A stretch of DNA of 64,000 nt from Tenacibaculum ovolyticum DSM 18103 (GTDB taxonomy: Bacteria > Bacteroidota > Bacteroidia > Flavobacteriales > Flavobacteriaceae). Positions 43,012 through 51,459 of the stretch are shown one piece after another (position 1 is the first letter of the stretch; each line of letters starts with the position of its first letter). The stretch lies in NCBI RefSeq assembly GCF_000430545.1, contig NZ_KE387163.1:62001-126000 (forward strand), written 5' to 3'. Under the pieces are notes generated by a model. The model did no database searches, was not told the DNA's origin, and worked only from the letters and a program-made list of their open reading frames with translations. A program made the translations under genes and the position numbers.

Positions 43012-43488
43012 TTAATCTATTAATATTTTAGTTGAAAACTTTATTTCTTCAAGAACTATTTGACTTTCAATGTCACCGATATTATGGATAGATGCAACTT
43101 CGTTAACTAAGAAATTTCTGAAAGATTTAATATCTGAAAATCTAACTTTCACCAAAAAATCGAAACTTCCAGATGTGTGATAAAATTCTATAACAGCTTT
43201 TAGCTTCTCCATTTCCCGAACAAATTCATTCCGCTTTTCTGAGTGATGATCTTTTATAGTAATGTTCATAAAAACTAAAATACTTTTTCCCAGAATGTCG
43301 GCATCAAGTAAAGCAACATACTGTTTGATAATTCCTGTCTTCTGTAGTTTTTTTATACGTTCATAAATGGGAGTTGTAGTCAGAGAGAGTTTATGAGCCA
43401 TTTCTTTGGCTGTTGCCATCGCGTTTTCTTGGAGAATTTCAAGGATTTGTATATCAGTATTATCAATGTTTAGTGAATTATACTTCAT
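43012..43488 (-). CDS. Lrp/AsnC family transcriptional regulator
   Basis: This is a 158-residue regulator. An N-terminal helix-turn-helix (about 10-55, DIQILEILQENAMATAKEMA, LTTTPIYERIKKLQKTGII) is followed by the Lrp ligand-binding domain (FVREMEKLKAVIEFYHTSGS, FDFLVKVRF). It is divergent from gshB with a gap of 97 bases that must hold both promoters. Lrp-type regulators usually control adjacent amino-acid-related genes, so it probably regulates gshB and the DUF1704 gene in response to an amino acid or peptide. This is inference from position. Confidence 0.93.
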   Translation of the reverse strand: MKYNSLNIDNTDIQILEILQENAMATAKEMAHKLSLTTTPIYERIKKLQKTGIIKQYVALLDADILGKSILVFMNITIKDHHSEKRNEFVREMEKLKAVIEFYHTSGSFDFLVKVRFSDIKSFRNFLVNEVASIHNIGDIESQIVLEEIKFSTKILID

Positions 43489-43585
43489 TTTTTTTATTTT
43501 GTAGGGTAATTTACTTAAATTAAAACACTGTACAACTATATTCCCTTTTTTAATTGAATTTTGCTTTGAAAAATACTAACATCAA

Positions 43586-44626
43586 ATGAAAATCTGTTTT
43601 ATAATGTACCCTTGGGAAAAAGTAAATCCTAAGCAAGATTCTACTCTTAGAATGATTCATGAACTTACTGTTCGTGGGCACGAAGTTGCTATAACATATC
43701 CATCTAATTTAACAATTCGAGATAGTGTTACTTTGAGTTTGTGTAAAACAATTATTAGTCAAGATAAAGTATCGAATAGTATACCATCATTTTACAAGTC
43801 GGTTAAATTTCATAAAGAAATGAAGCCTTTGCAACATTTTGATGTAATATTTATGAGAGACAATCCACCTATGGATCCATTAGTGCTCAATTTTCTTGAT
43901 TCTATAAAAGACGACGTATTTATATTAAACGCTGTAGATGGTTTGCGAGAAACCAATAATAAAATTTATACAGCTGCATATTATGATCCGAAACGAGAAT
44001 TGATTCCTGCTACTCATGTTTCAAAAAACATCGACTACTTATTAAGAATTATCGAAGAATCAGAAAATGATAAAATGATTTTAAAGCCATTAGATGGCTA
44101 TGGTGGTAGTGGTGTAATTGTAATCGAAAAATCGGCAATGCATAATATTAAATCTTTACTTGACTTTTATATTAATGGGAAAGAAGGTAAATCTAGCTAT
44201 GTAATTCTACAAGAGTATGTAGAGGGAGCTGAAAATGGTGATGTACGTGTATTAATGTTAAATGGAGAGCCTATTGGTGCTTTGCGTAGAAGACCTGCGA
44301 AAGGAGATGCACGTTCAAATATTTCTGCAGGAGGTACTGTAGAAAAATACAAGTTAACCAAAACGGACAAAATTTTATGTAGAAAAGTAGGTGAGAAGTT
44401 AGTTCGTGACGGAATTTATTATGCAGGACTTGATTTGATAGGTGGAAAATTAATTGAGGTAAATGTAATGAGTCCTGGAACGATTACGGACATTAATAAA
44501 TTGAATAATACAAAGATTCAAAAGAAGATAGTTGACTATTTAGAGCGTGTTGTTGAAGAAATAAGAGATAGAAAAAATAAGTCTGAACTTATAAAGTTAG
44601 TATCCGATGAGGAGGTTAGAGATTAA
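43586..44626 (+). CDS. gshB: Glutathione synthetase-like ATP-grasp ligase
   Basis: This is a 346-residue ATP-grasp enzyme of the prokaryotic glutathione synthetase type. The N-terminal domain starts MKICFIMYPWEKVNPKQDST. The ATP site has MILKPLDGYGGSGVIV (about 174-189), the metal region RVLMLNGEPIGALRR, and the closing VEKYKLTKTD and IEVNVMSPGT motifs. True GshB joins gamma-glutamylcysteine and glycine. Flavobacteria often lack gshA, and bacillithiol markers occur here, so the real product could be another peptide. It overlaps the next gene by 20 bases. Confidence 0.85.
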   Translation: MKICFIMYPWEKVNPKQDSTLRMIHELTVRGHEVAITYPSNLTIRDSVTLSLCKTIISQDKVSNSIPSFYKSVKFHKEMKPLQHFDVIFMRDNPPMDPLVLNFLDSIKDDVFILNAVDGLRETNNKIYTAAYYDPKRELIPATHVSKNIDYLLRIIEESENDKMILKPLDGYGGSGVIVIEKSAMHNIKSLLDFYINGKEGKSSYVILQEYVEGAENGDVRVLMLNGEPIGALRRRPAKGDARSNISAGGTVEKYKLTKTDKILCRKVGEKLVRDGIYYAGLDLIGGKLIEVNVMSPGTITDINKLNNTKIQKKIVDYLERVVEEIRDRKNKSELIKLVSDEEVRD

Positions 44627-46610
44627 TGAAATTATAGCGTTAATAAATGCTGAAAAACATTTTGAAGCTATTGTTTCTGACGGCTCTTTTTCTATAAAAA
44701 TAAATAAATATCTACCATATTGTTGTACGGCTATTCATGACGGTAGTAATTTGCGTTCTGAGTTAAAAGAAAAGATAAATCATGACGAGTATAATCGTTG
44801 GTATGAAGAAGATCCTTTTACCGGAGATTTTATATCTTCAATGCCTATTACTTTAATTAGTAATGATTCTCGTTTTGAATATGATTTAAACAGAAATTCA
44901 GATAACTGTATTTTTGATATTGCGTGGGAGAAAAAAGTCTGGAAAAAGAAACTAACACCTAAAGAGAGACAGAAAAGTATTGAAAAGCATAATAACTATT
45001 ATAAAGTTACTCATGCATTAATTCAAAAACTAGAAGCACTTTTTGGAGGATGTGTAGTTTATGATATTCACTCTTATAACTTTCAGCGTTGGGACAGAAA
45101 AGTACCATTGTTTAATATCGGTACTGAGAATATTGACATGAACCGATTTGGAAATGTTGTAGAGCATTGGAGGCAAGAGCTTGGGAAGATTGAATTACAA
45201 GATATTGAAAACGACAGTGTTATTAACGATGTTTTTTATGGAAGGGGTTATAATCTTGAATATATCACTAAAAACTTTAAAAACACTTTAGTTTTAGCAA
45301 CAGAGGTTAAAAAGGTTTACTGTAATGAAATGACAGGAGATGATTATCCTAATATAATTAAGACATTACAAAAGGGGTTTAAAAAGGCAATATTAAATAA
45401 TGCTAATTTTTTTAATCAAAAACATTCCGATTGGGAATATCAAGTAAAGGCTAAATTATTAGATAAAACAATGGACTCCTCAATTCTTAAAGTTGACAAA
45501 GAATTGTTTAGATTATTAAAAGGTTTTGAACTATTAGCTTCAGTCAATCCAATTAATAACATTAAAGAAAAAAAACGTTTTTTTAAAAACAAATGCACAG
45601 AAATACCTCATTTTAAGTATAACCCTATTAAAATTAATCCATTTGAGTTAAAACAGCAATTAAGTAATCTTAAAGTACAGGATATTTCGGATGTATCAAT
45701 TCGTCATTTATATGAATCTGTTATCAATAGTTATTTTGATAAAATAGACATGTTATCTGAATTAGATACTCGAAAATTCTTATATAATTCATTGCGTTAT
45801 TTTGGAAGACCTTCTAAAAAGGATATCGAAAATGCACATTACTTTTTGCATTTGCCTGATGTAGCGGGTGAACCTAGAAGATCACCCAGTTTAGGTGTTG
45901 AAGAAGCTATGGTTTCATTTAAAGAAGGCCTTGAAAGTTATGGTTTTAAAAGTAGAATAGAAAAAAGTAACCGTGTTGTCTCACAAGTAATGGTTTTAAA
46001 CGCTAAAAAAACTATTTTATTTAGACCAGATGCAAAATTTACTAGAAATCAAATAAACGCACTTGTAGAGCATGAAATAGGAGTACATATGGTAACAACG
46101 ATGAATTCTAATGCTCAAAAATTGAATTTATTCAATCTAGGGCTTCCTGTAAATACGATGACACAAGAAGGACTAGCTATTTTATCTGAATACCTTAGTG
46201 GTAATATTTCAATGAAAAGGCTTAAAAAGTTGGCCTACCGTGTTATTATAGTAGATATGATGTGTAATGGAGCAGATTTTGTTGAGTGTTATAGTTTTCT
46301 TGTAAATAATCATGGTTTAGATAAAGACGATGCTTTTAGTGTCGTTACAAGAATATTTAGAGGTGGCGGCTTTACAAAAGATTACTTATACTTAAGTGGT
46401 TTTGTGAAAATTTTACGTTTCTGGGAAAACGATAATGACTTAAGTCCTTTATTAATAGGTAAAACTTCTCTTGATTTTTATCATACAATTAACGAAATGA
46501 TGCAGAGAGAAATGATTCAGAAACCAATTTATAAAACACACAGCTTTAATGACCCAAAGCTTGGTAGAAATAACAATATATATGAATATATATTAAGTGG
46601 TCTTAAGTAG
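44607..46610 (+). CDS. N-formylglutamate amidohydrolase-like / DUF1704 (QEGLA) fusion protein
   Basis: This is a 667-residue two-domain protein. Residues 1-270 resemble N-formylglutamate amidohydrolase (AIHDGSNLR, EEDPFTGDF, VVYDIHSYNF, then YGRGYNLEYI and LATEVKKVYCNE). Residues 290-667 are DUF1704, the flavohaemoglobin-expression-modulating QEGLA family. It has a zinc-peptidase-like site HEIGVH (His489, Glu490, His494) and TQEGLAILSEY (Glu521). The DUF1704 fold is related to tyrosine carboxypeptidases of the MATCAP type, which supports hydrolysis of a C-terminal amino acid or a glutamyl bond. In other bacteria the two parts are separate genes next to gshB. The start overlaps gshB, so translation is coupled. 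Confidence 0.8.
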   Translation: MRRLEINEIIALINAEKHFEAIVSDGSFSIKINKYLPYCCTAIHDGSNLRSELKEKINHDEYNRWYEEDPFTGDFISSMPITLISNDSRFEYDLNRNSDNCIFDIAWEKKVWKKKLTPKERQKSIEKHNNYYKVTHALIQKLEALFGGCVVYDIHSYNFQRWDRKVPLFNIGTENIDMNRFGNVVEHWRQELGKIELQDIENDSVINDVFYGRGYNLEYITKNFKNTLVLATEVKKVYCNEMTGDDYPNIIKTLQKGFKKAILNNANFFNQKHSDWEYQVKAKLLDKTMDSSILKVDKELFRLLKGFELLASVNPINNIKEKKRFFKNKCTEIPHFKYNPIKINPFELKQQLSNLKVQDISDVSIRHLYESVINSYFDKIDMLSELDTRKFLYNSLRYFGRPSKKDIENAHYFLHLPDVAGEPRRSPSLGVEEAMVSFKEGLESYGFKSRIEKSNRVVSQVMVLNAKKTILFRPDAKFTRNQINALVEHEIGVHMVTTMNSNAQKLNLFNLGLPVNTMTQEGLAILSEYLSGNISMKRLKKLAYRVIIVDMMCNGADFVECYSFLVNNHGLDKDDAFSVVTRIFRGGGFTKDYLYLSGFVKILRFWENDNDLSPLLIGKTSLDFYHTINEMMQREMIQKPIYKTHSFNDPKLGRNNNIYEYILSGLK

Positions 46611-46832
46611 TTAATTTGCTGCGTTACATAACGTTTAGTTTAAAGAATGTAGGGTAGAGCAAAACATAGCATTTCGAATTCTTACTAAGTCTAAAATTTC
46701 AGGTACTTTTTGTTGAAATTTTCGATTCCTAAAATTTATGATTTTATAGCATTTAAGTAGCTATTTAACAGTAGTTGTTTTGTACAGGTACTTTTATGAT
46801 TTTTCAGTAAAAGACTAGGAGTGAGGCATAAA

Positions 46833-46863
46833 AAAACACTTATAAGTATATTTATAAGTGTTT
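46833..46863 (-). terminator. Terminator of the tRNA-Leu gene
   Basis: AAACACTTATAA and TTATAAGTGTTT form a stem with a T-run on the minus strand, 24 bases past the tRNA-Leu 3' end. Confidence 0.75.
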
Positions 46864-46886
46864 GAAAATAAGTATTTTAATTTGTG

Positions 46887-46970
46887 TACACATAGCGGGA
46901 GTCGAACCCGCACGTTCTTACGAACACAAGCCCCTCAAGCCTGCACGTCTACCAATTCCGCCATATGTGC
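46887..46970 (-). tRNA. tRNA-Leu (anticodon GAG)
   Basis: Read on the minus strand the 84-base gene starts GCACATATGGCGGAATTGGT and has the long variable arm of a class II tRNA. The anticodon stem CAGGC/GCTTG frames the loop TTGAGGG, giving anticodon GAG. The T arm GCGGGTTCGACTCCCGC is intact. CCA is not encoded. Confidence 0.93.
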
Positions 46971-46977
46971 TTAAATC

Positions 46978-47012
46978 AAAAAAGTTAAGCAAATGAATGC
47001 TTAACTTTTTTT
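46978..47012 (-). terminator. Hairpin between the two tRNA genes
   Basis: AAAAAAGTTAAGC and GCTTAACTTTTTT pair perfectly with an 8-base loop. On the minus strand it ends the tRNA-Lys transcript just before tRNA-Leu, so the two tRNAs may have separate transcription. Confidence 0.75.
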
Positions 47013-47013
47013 G

Positions 47014-47086
47014 TGACCGGGCTGGGGCTCGAACCCAGGACCCTCTCCTTAAAAGGGAGATGCTCTACCAACTGAGCTACCAGGTC
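47014..47086 (-). tRNA. tRNA-Lys (anticodon TTT)
   Basis: The 73-base gene reads GACCTGGTAGCTCAGTTGGT from its 5' end. The anticodon stem TCTCC/GGAGA encloses CTTTTAA, anticodon TTT. The T arm CTGGGTTCGAGCCCCAG is intact, and acceptor bases pair with one T-G. CCA is not encoded. Confidence 0.95.
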
Positions 47087-47193
47087 ATTCAGTGCTTCTG
47101 AAAGCGGTTGCAAATATACAACTATTCTTTAATTCAAAAAAACTTTTTTGTAATATTTTTTACTCATATTTGTAACCTCTTAATTATTAGATT

Positions 47194-47712
47194 ATGAAAA
47201 TTGTTTTAATAGGATATATGGCTAGTGGAAAATCTACAATTGGTAGATTATTATCGCAAAAAATGAACTTTTCTTTTATTGATTTAGACGATTACATTGA
47301 AGAAAAAGAAAAAATGACAGTATCTGAGATCTTCGAAAAGAAAGGAGAGATCTATTTTAGAAAAGTAGAGCACTTATATTTAAAAGAATTAATGCTCTTA
47401 GATAGGGATATTGTTTTATCATTAGGAGGAGGAACTCCTTGCTATGCTGGCAATATGGATATAATTACTGAATCGAAGAACACGAATGCTATATATTTAA
47501 AGACACGAATTGCTACGGTTGTTGAAAGATTGACCAATGAAAAAAATCAAAGACCTTTAGTAGCTAGATTAAAAGAAGATGAATTAGCCGAGTTTGTGGC
47601 TAAACATTTATTTGAACGAAGCTACTTTTATAACAAGTCGAAATATAAATTAGCTGTAGATACTAAAAATACAGCGGAAATTGTTGATGAAGTCTACAAA
47701 TTATTAAGTTAG
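47194..47712 (+). CDS. aroK: Shikimate kinase
   Basis: This 172-residue cytoplasmic kinase phosphorylates shikimate at the 3-hydroxyl with ATP in the chorismate pathway. The P-loop GYMASGKST is at residues 7-15, DLDDYIEEK follows with the shikimate-binding Asp, then FRKVEHLYL (Arg), SLGGGTPCY and the lid arginine in NQRPLVAR. Length is standard. A TTTG about 30 bases and a CATATTTG about 20 bases before the start resemble the Bacteroidota promoter. Its end overlaps the convergent phosphoribosyltransferase gene by 9 bases. Confidence 0.95.
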   Translation: MKIVLIGYMASGKSTIGRLLSQKMNFSFIDLDDYIEEKEKMTVSEIFEKKGEIYFRKVEHLYLKELMLLDRDIVLSLGGGTPCYAGNMDIITESKNTNAIYLKTRIATVVERLTNEKNQRPLVARLKEDELAEFVAKHLFERSYFYNKSKYKLAVDTKNTAEIVDEVYKLLS

Positions 47713-48207
47713 ATAAACAAGGGTTTCGTTATTTTTAAATTCTACCACTACATGTTCTTTTGTTGATGTAGATAAAGAAATTCCTTTAAAATCAGCTTTA
47801 ACAGGGTATTTCTTATGATTCCTATTAACTAATACAGCTGTTTTAAATCTTTTTAAAGGCACATCAAGAAAATGCTTTACAGCGTATATTAATGTTGTAC
47901 CCGAATTTAAAACATCATCAACTAATACTAAAGATTTGTTTTGGTATTGATTACTATCGATAGAAGTTGTAATTGGTGTAATAGGATTTTTTTTATCTAT
48001 TACAACCTTACATAATTCAATTTTTAGTGGTGAAATTTCAGCTAATACAGCCTGAATCTTCTCAGCAAATAAATAACCATTATTAGCAATACCAGCAATT
48101 ATAATTTCTGTTTCATTGCTATTGCTTTCATATATTTGAAAAGCTATTCTTCTAATTTTTTGCGCTACCTGGCTATCCGTTAAAATAATATTGTCAGCTA
48201 TAATCAT
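47704..48207 (-). CDS. PyrR-like phosphoribosyltransferase
   Basis: This is a 167-residue protein of the type I phosphoribosyltransferase fold. The PRPP-binding loop SLVLVDDVLNSGTTLIYAV (about 77-95) is clear, preceded by the strand EIIIAGIANNGYLFA. Sequence resembles the PyrR/uracil phosphoribosyltransferase-like branch, but it is short and lacks obvious RNA-binding features. The substrate is likely a pyrimidine or purine base in salvage. It is convergent with aroK and shares strand and closeness (30 bases) with the S4 protein gene. Confidence 0.85.
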   Translation of the reverse strand: MIIADNIILTDSQVAQKIRRIAFQIYESNSNETEIIIAGIANNGYLFAEKIQAVLAEISPLKIELCKVVIDKKNPITPITTSIDSNQYQNKSLVLVDDVLNSGTTLIYAVKHFLDVPLKRFKTAVLVNRNHKKYPVKADFKGISLSTSTKEHVVVEFKNNETLVYLT

Positions 48208-48237
48208 ATTTGTTTATTTATTATTGAATAAAAGATA

Positions 48238-48627
48238 TTACAAATTAATATCTTTTTCTTCAGAATCATCGTAATAATCGTCAATATCTCGTCTATCTTT
48301 TTTCGTAGGCCTTCCTGTACCTTTTTTTCGATAGTAATCTTTTGAATATTTTAATAATGCTGTTTTTTCAAATTCTTCCTTTGGTGTTATATCTTTTCGA
48401 TATAAATCGACCAATTTAGCTCCAATTCGGCTATCTGGTATGTCTATTATTTTTATTTTATAGTTAATTTGATTCTTTCGAATAGTTATTTCTTCATTAC
48501 CGAATACATCTTTAGAAGGTTTTAAACTTAGTCCATCAATTTTAACATGCCCTTTTTTACACGCCTCAGTAGCAATACTACGTGTTTTAAATAAGCGGAT
48601 ACACCATAAATATTTGTCAATTCTCAT
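48238..48627 (-). CDS. S4-domain RNA-binding protein (Hsp15-like)
   Basis: This is a 129-residue protein. The S4 domain covers the N-terminus (MRIDKYLWCIRLFKTRSIAT, KKGHVKIDGLSLKPS). A basic tail (KYSKDYYRKKGTGRPTKKDR) and an acidic end (DIDDYYDDSEEKD) follow. Hsp15-type proteins bind stalled 50S subunits with attached nascent chains and help recycling. It is likely co-transcribed with the phosphoribosyltransferase. Confidence 0.88.
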   Translation of the reverse strand: MRIDKYLWCIRLFKTRSIATEACKKGHVKIDGLSLKPSKDVFGNEEITIRKNQINYKIKIIDIPDSRIGAKLVDLYRKDITPKEEFEKTALLKYSKDYYRKKGTGRPTKKDRRDIDDYYDDSEEKDINL

Positions 48628-48706
48628 ATAAAAAGTTAAAATTTATCTTTTAGTTTTTTACAAAGGTATAAAAATGGTAAATTGCGCGTTAAAATTTCAA
48701 TATTAA

Positions 48707-49636
48707 ATGATAAAATTTAAACATCTTTTTTGCACTGTGTTTTTAAGTGCTTTGTTATATTCTTGTGGAAGTGATAGTAATACTATTGTTAAATTTGATC
48801 ATCAAGCGCAAGCTTTAAAAGACAAAGACTCTATAGCTAAATTTTTAGACAACTATTATTTTGATGATACTATAGATTCTATAAAACCTTTAGTTTCAGG
48901 GAAAACACCTTTATCAGGAGATGTTAGGTTGATTAAAAAGACTCATATTGAAAATGAAATATCATATGATTTGTATCATATTATTACTGAAGAGGGGCAA
49001 TCTATAAAAGAAGGAGCATCTAGTAGTAAAATTACTACAACTATAGGAAGTCCTACACCTTTAGATTCTGTTTTTACTAAATATCAAGTTTGGTATACAT
49101 CGAAAACAAGTGAATTTGTATTAAATCAGACAGGAAGTACACCGATATGGTGGAATTTAGCTGTAAGCAACAGTCCTTTTGCAGCTCCAACTCCTATTAG
49201 AGGATGGTCTTTAGGAATACCAAATTTTAAAGCAGGATTGAATAACACAGGTAATGGTCCTATAACTTATGAGAAATTTGGAAAAGGAATACTTATTATT
49301 CCTTCAGGTTTAGCTTATGCAGAGTCAATTAAAGGGAATATACCAGCTAACTCACAACTAGTATTTTATATAGATTTATTAGATTTTGTTGAAAATACAG
49401 ATCATGATCAAGATGGTATTTTTTCAATTTTTGAAGATGTAGATGAAGATGGTGATTCAAGAAATGACGATACTGATAAAAATAGAATAGCAAATTATCT
49501 TGATACAGACGATGACGGAGATGGTATACTAACAAAAAATGAAGATGCAAATGGTGATGGTGATCCTAGAAATGATTTTAGTGATCCAAATAAACCTACT
49601 ATTCCTGATTACTTGAATAGAGATATTAGAAAATAA
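48707..49636 (+). CDS. FKBP-like peptidyl-prolyl isomerase lipoprotein with calcium-binding repeats
   Basis: This is a 309-residue lipoprotein (LLYSC, Cys20). The centre (about 120-225) follows the FKBP pattern: IRGWSLGIPNFKAG, then ILIIPSGLAYAE and IPANSQLVFYIDLL. After that come Asp-rich thrombospondin-3-like calcium repeats (DHDQDGIFSIFEDVDEDGDS, DTDDDGDGILTKNEDANGDG) to the end, closing in PDYLNRD. Such Asp-rich tails are found on flavobacterial cell-surface FKBPs. It would help proline isomerisation during folding of envelope proteins; calcium probably stiffens the tail. Confidence 0.8.
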   Translation: MIKFKHLFCTVFLSALLYSCGSDSNTIVKFDHQAQALKDKDSIAKFLDNYYFDDTIDSIKPLVSGKTPLSGDVRLIKKTHIENEISYDLYHIITEEGQSIKEGASSSKITTTIGSPTPLDSVFTKYQVWYTSKTSEFVLNQTGSTPIWWNLAVSNSPFAAPTPIRGWSLGIPNFKAGLNNTGNGPITYEKFGKGILIIPSGLAYAESIKGNIPANSQLVFYIDLLDFVENTDHDQDGIFSIFEDVDEDGDSRNDDTDKNRIANYLDTDDDGDGILTKNEDANGDGDPRNDFSDPNKPTIPDYLNRDIRK

Positions 49637-49651
49637 GAAAATATTTAGCAT

Positions 49652-49685
49652 AAAAAATCCGAAGTCAAAACTTCGGATTTTTTTT
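49652..49685. terminator. Bidirectional terminator
   Basis: AAAAAATCCGAAG and CTTCGGATTTTTT form a perfect stem between convergent genes ending at 49636 and 49706. Confidence 0.9.
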
Positions 49686-49705
49686 ATGCCTTATTTTTAG
49701 TAAGA

Positions 49706-50341
49706 TTAAAATCTATATGATAAACCAATAATGATTTGGTTTACTCTAGTGTCAAAAGTTGTTTTGTTTGATACACCAACAAGATCTCTTGTAAAGCTAG
49801 ATTCTGTATCAGAGAAAGCTCTTTCCCAACGAGCATCTATCCCTAATTTACCTATATCAACACCAAACCCTAATTGCATTCCTAGAGTAAAGCCATCAGA
49901 TTTTACATCTTTAAGATCACTAAGACCGAAATCTCCATCTATAACATATTGAAAAGTTGGCCCAGCAAATACACGACCAATACTAAATACTTTTTTACCT
50001 AGCAGTACTGGTATGTCAAACTTTCTAAATTCGTAACTAGTACCAATGTTTTGTGTACCAACAACTCCACCAACTACCTTTTTATAAGTAATGTCATTAC
50101 TTAATTGAGTATACACTAGTTCTGGTTGAATAAACAAACCAATAACAGGTATTTTTATTCTAGTCCATACACCTGCATGAAAACCTGTTTTGCTTTTTGC
50201 TCCACTAAGAATGTCGCTACTTACGTTTGTAATAGATTTCGAATTATAATTTACTCCTCCTTTAATACCAAATTGTACTTGACTTTGACTTAATTGGGTT
50301 CCTCCTATAAAAAGGAGTGCTAATAAAAATATTTTTTTCAT
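49706..50341 (-). CDS. Outer-membrane beta-barrel protein (PorT-like)
   Basis: This is a 211-residue protein with a signal peptide (MKKIFLLALLFIGGTQLSQS, then Q) and alternating amphipathic strands. VQFGIKGGVNYNS at the start and an aromatic C-terminus (IIGLSYRF) are typical of the small 8-stranded barrels of the PorT/OMP_b-brl family. The function may be structural or related to porin-like diffusion. It is a single gene with no obvious partner. Confidence 0.85.
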   Translation of the reverse strand: MKKIFLLALLFIGGTQLSQSQVQFGIKGGVNYNSKSITNVSSDILSGAKSKTGFHAGVWTRIKIPVIGLFIQPELVYTQLSNDITYKKVVGGVVGTQNIGTSYEFRKFDIPVLLGKKVFSIGRVFAGPTFQYVIDGDFGLSDLKDVKSDGFTLGMQLGFGVDIGKLGIDARWERAFSDTESSFTRDLVGVSNKTTFDTRVNQIIIGLSYRF

Positions 50342-50400
50342 CGTTTATTATTTTAGTATACTATTAAAACTTATTTTATATTAATTTATTGAGTGTTGAA

Positions 50401-50441
50401 AAAAAAAGCATCATTTTTAATTTAAAAATGATGCTTTTTTT
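50401..50441 (-). terminator. Terminator of the transketolase gene
   Basis: AAAAAAAGCATCATTTTTAA and its mirror TTAAAAATGATGCTTTTTT form a long perfect stem with T-run. Confidence 0.85.
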
Positions 50442-50455
50442 AGTATTAAGTAAAA

Positions 50456-51406
50456 TTATTTTCTTGAGATTACCTTTTCTACAGCTTTAACTATAGCTTC
50501 ATCATTTAATCCATATTTTTCCATTAATTGAGCTGGAGTTGCAGATTCTCCAAAACTATCATTAACAGCTACGAATTCTTGTGGAGTAGGAGTGTTGGTT
50601 GCTAAACAACGAGCAACGCTTTCACCTAATCCTCCAAATTTATTATGTTCTTCAGCAGTAACAATACAACCTGTTTTTGCAATAGACTCTAATATAATAT
50701 CTTCATCTAAAGGTTTAATAGTATGTATATTTATTACTTCTGCAGAAATTCCTTTTTCTTCTAATTGTTCAGCAGCTTGTAAAGCTTCCCAAACTAAGTG
50801 TCCTGTTGCTACAATTGTAACGTCATTTCCTTCTGTAAGTTTTATTCCTTTACCAATTTCAAAAGGCTCCTCTGTCATAAAAACAGGTACTTTTGGTCTA
50901 CCAAAACGTAAGTATACAGGTCCGTCATGCTCAGCAATAGCAATAGTAGCAGCTTTAGTTTGACTATAATCACAAGTGTTAATAACTGTCATACCTGGCA
51001 ACATTTTCATTAACCCGATATCTTCTAATATTTGGTGTGTAGCACCATCTTCACCAAGTGTTAAACCAGCGTGTGAAGCACATATTTTTACGTTTTTATC
51101 TGAATAAGCAACAGATTGACGTATTTGATCGTATACACGACCTGTAGAGAAGTTTGCAAAAGTTCCAGTGAATGGAATTTTTCCTCCAATAGTTAAACCA
51201 GCAGCAATACCAATCATATTTGCTTCAGCAATTCCTATTTGAAAGAAACGTTCTGGATGGTTGTTTTTAAAGTCTCCCATTTTTAGAGAACCTGTTAAAT
51301 CAGCACATAATGCTACTACATTAGGATTTGTTTTTCCTAATTCAGTTAAACCATCTCCAAATCCAGATCTGGTATCTTTTTTTTCGGTGTAAGTATATTT
51401 TTTCAT
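50456..51406 (-). CDS. Transketolase, C-terminal subunit (split enzyme)
   Basis: This is a 316-residue protein starting at the ATG at 51406; the longer frame would begin with TTG at 51433. It matches the pyrimidine-binding and C-terminal domains of transketolase: FFQIGIAEANMIGIAAGL, then HAGLTLGEDGATHQ and YLRFGRPKVP. It lacks the diphosphate-binding domain, which in split enzymes is a separate N-terminal subunit. No such gene is adjacent here, so the partner must lie elsewhere. It is the last gene after smpB, ubiA-like and maf, 53 bases after maf. Confidence 0.93.
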   Translation of the reverse strand: MKKYTYTEKKDTRSGFGDGLTELGKTNPNVVALCADLTGSLKMGDFKNNHPERFFQIGIAEANMIGIAAGLTIGGKIPFTGTFANFSTGRVYDQIRQSVAYSDKNVKICASHAGLTLGEDGATHQILEDIGLMKMLPGMTVINTCDYSQTKAATIAIAEHDGPVYLRFGRPKVPVFMTEEPFEIGKGIKLTEGNDVTIVATGHLVWEALQAAEQLEEKGISAEVINIHTIKPLDEDIILESIAKTGCIVTAEEHNKFGGLGESVARCLATNTPTPQEFVAVNDSFGESATPAQLMEKYGLNDEAIVKAVEKVISRK

Positions 51407-51459
51407 TAGTTGTGTTGTGTAAATACGTGTCAAAAATAATCTTTTATAAAAATGTAGAA

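Noticed and set aside
43586..44626. Grouping gshB with the defence island
   Set aside because: The gene pair with the divergent Lrp regulator has normal composition and lies outside the last repeat copy.
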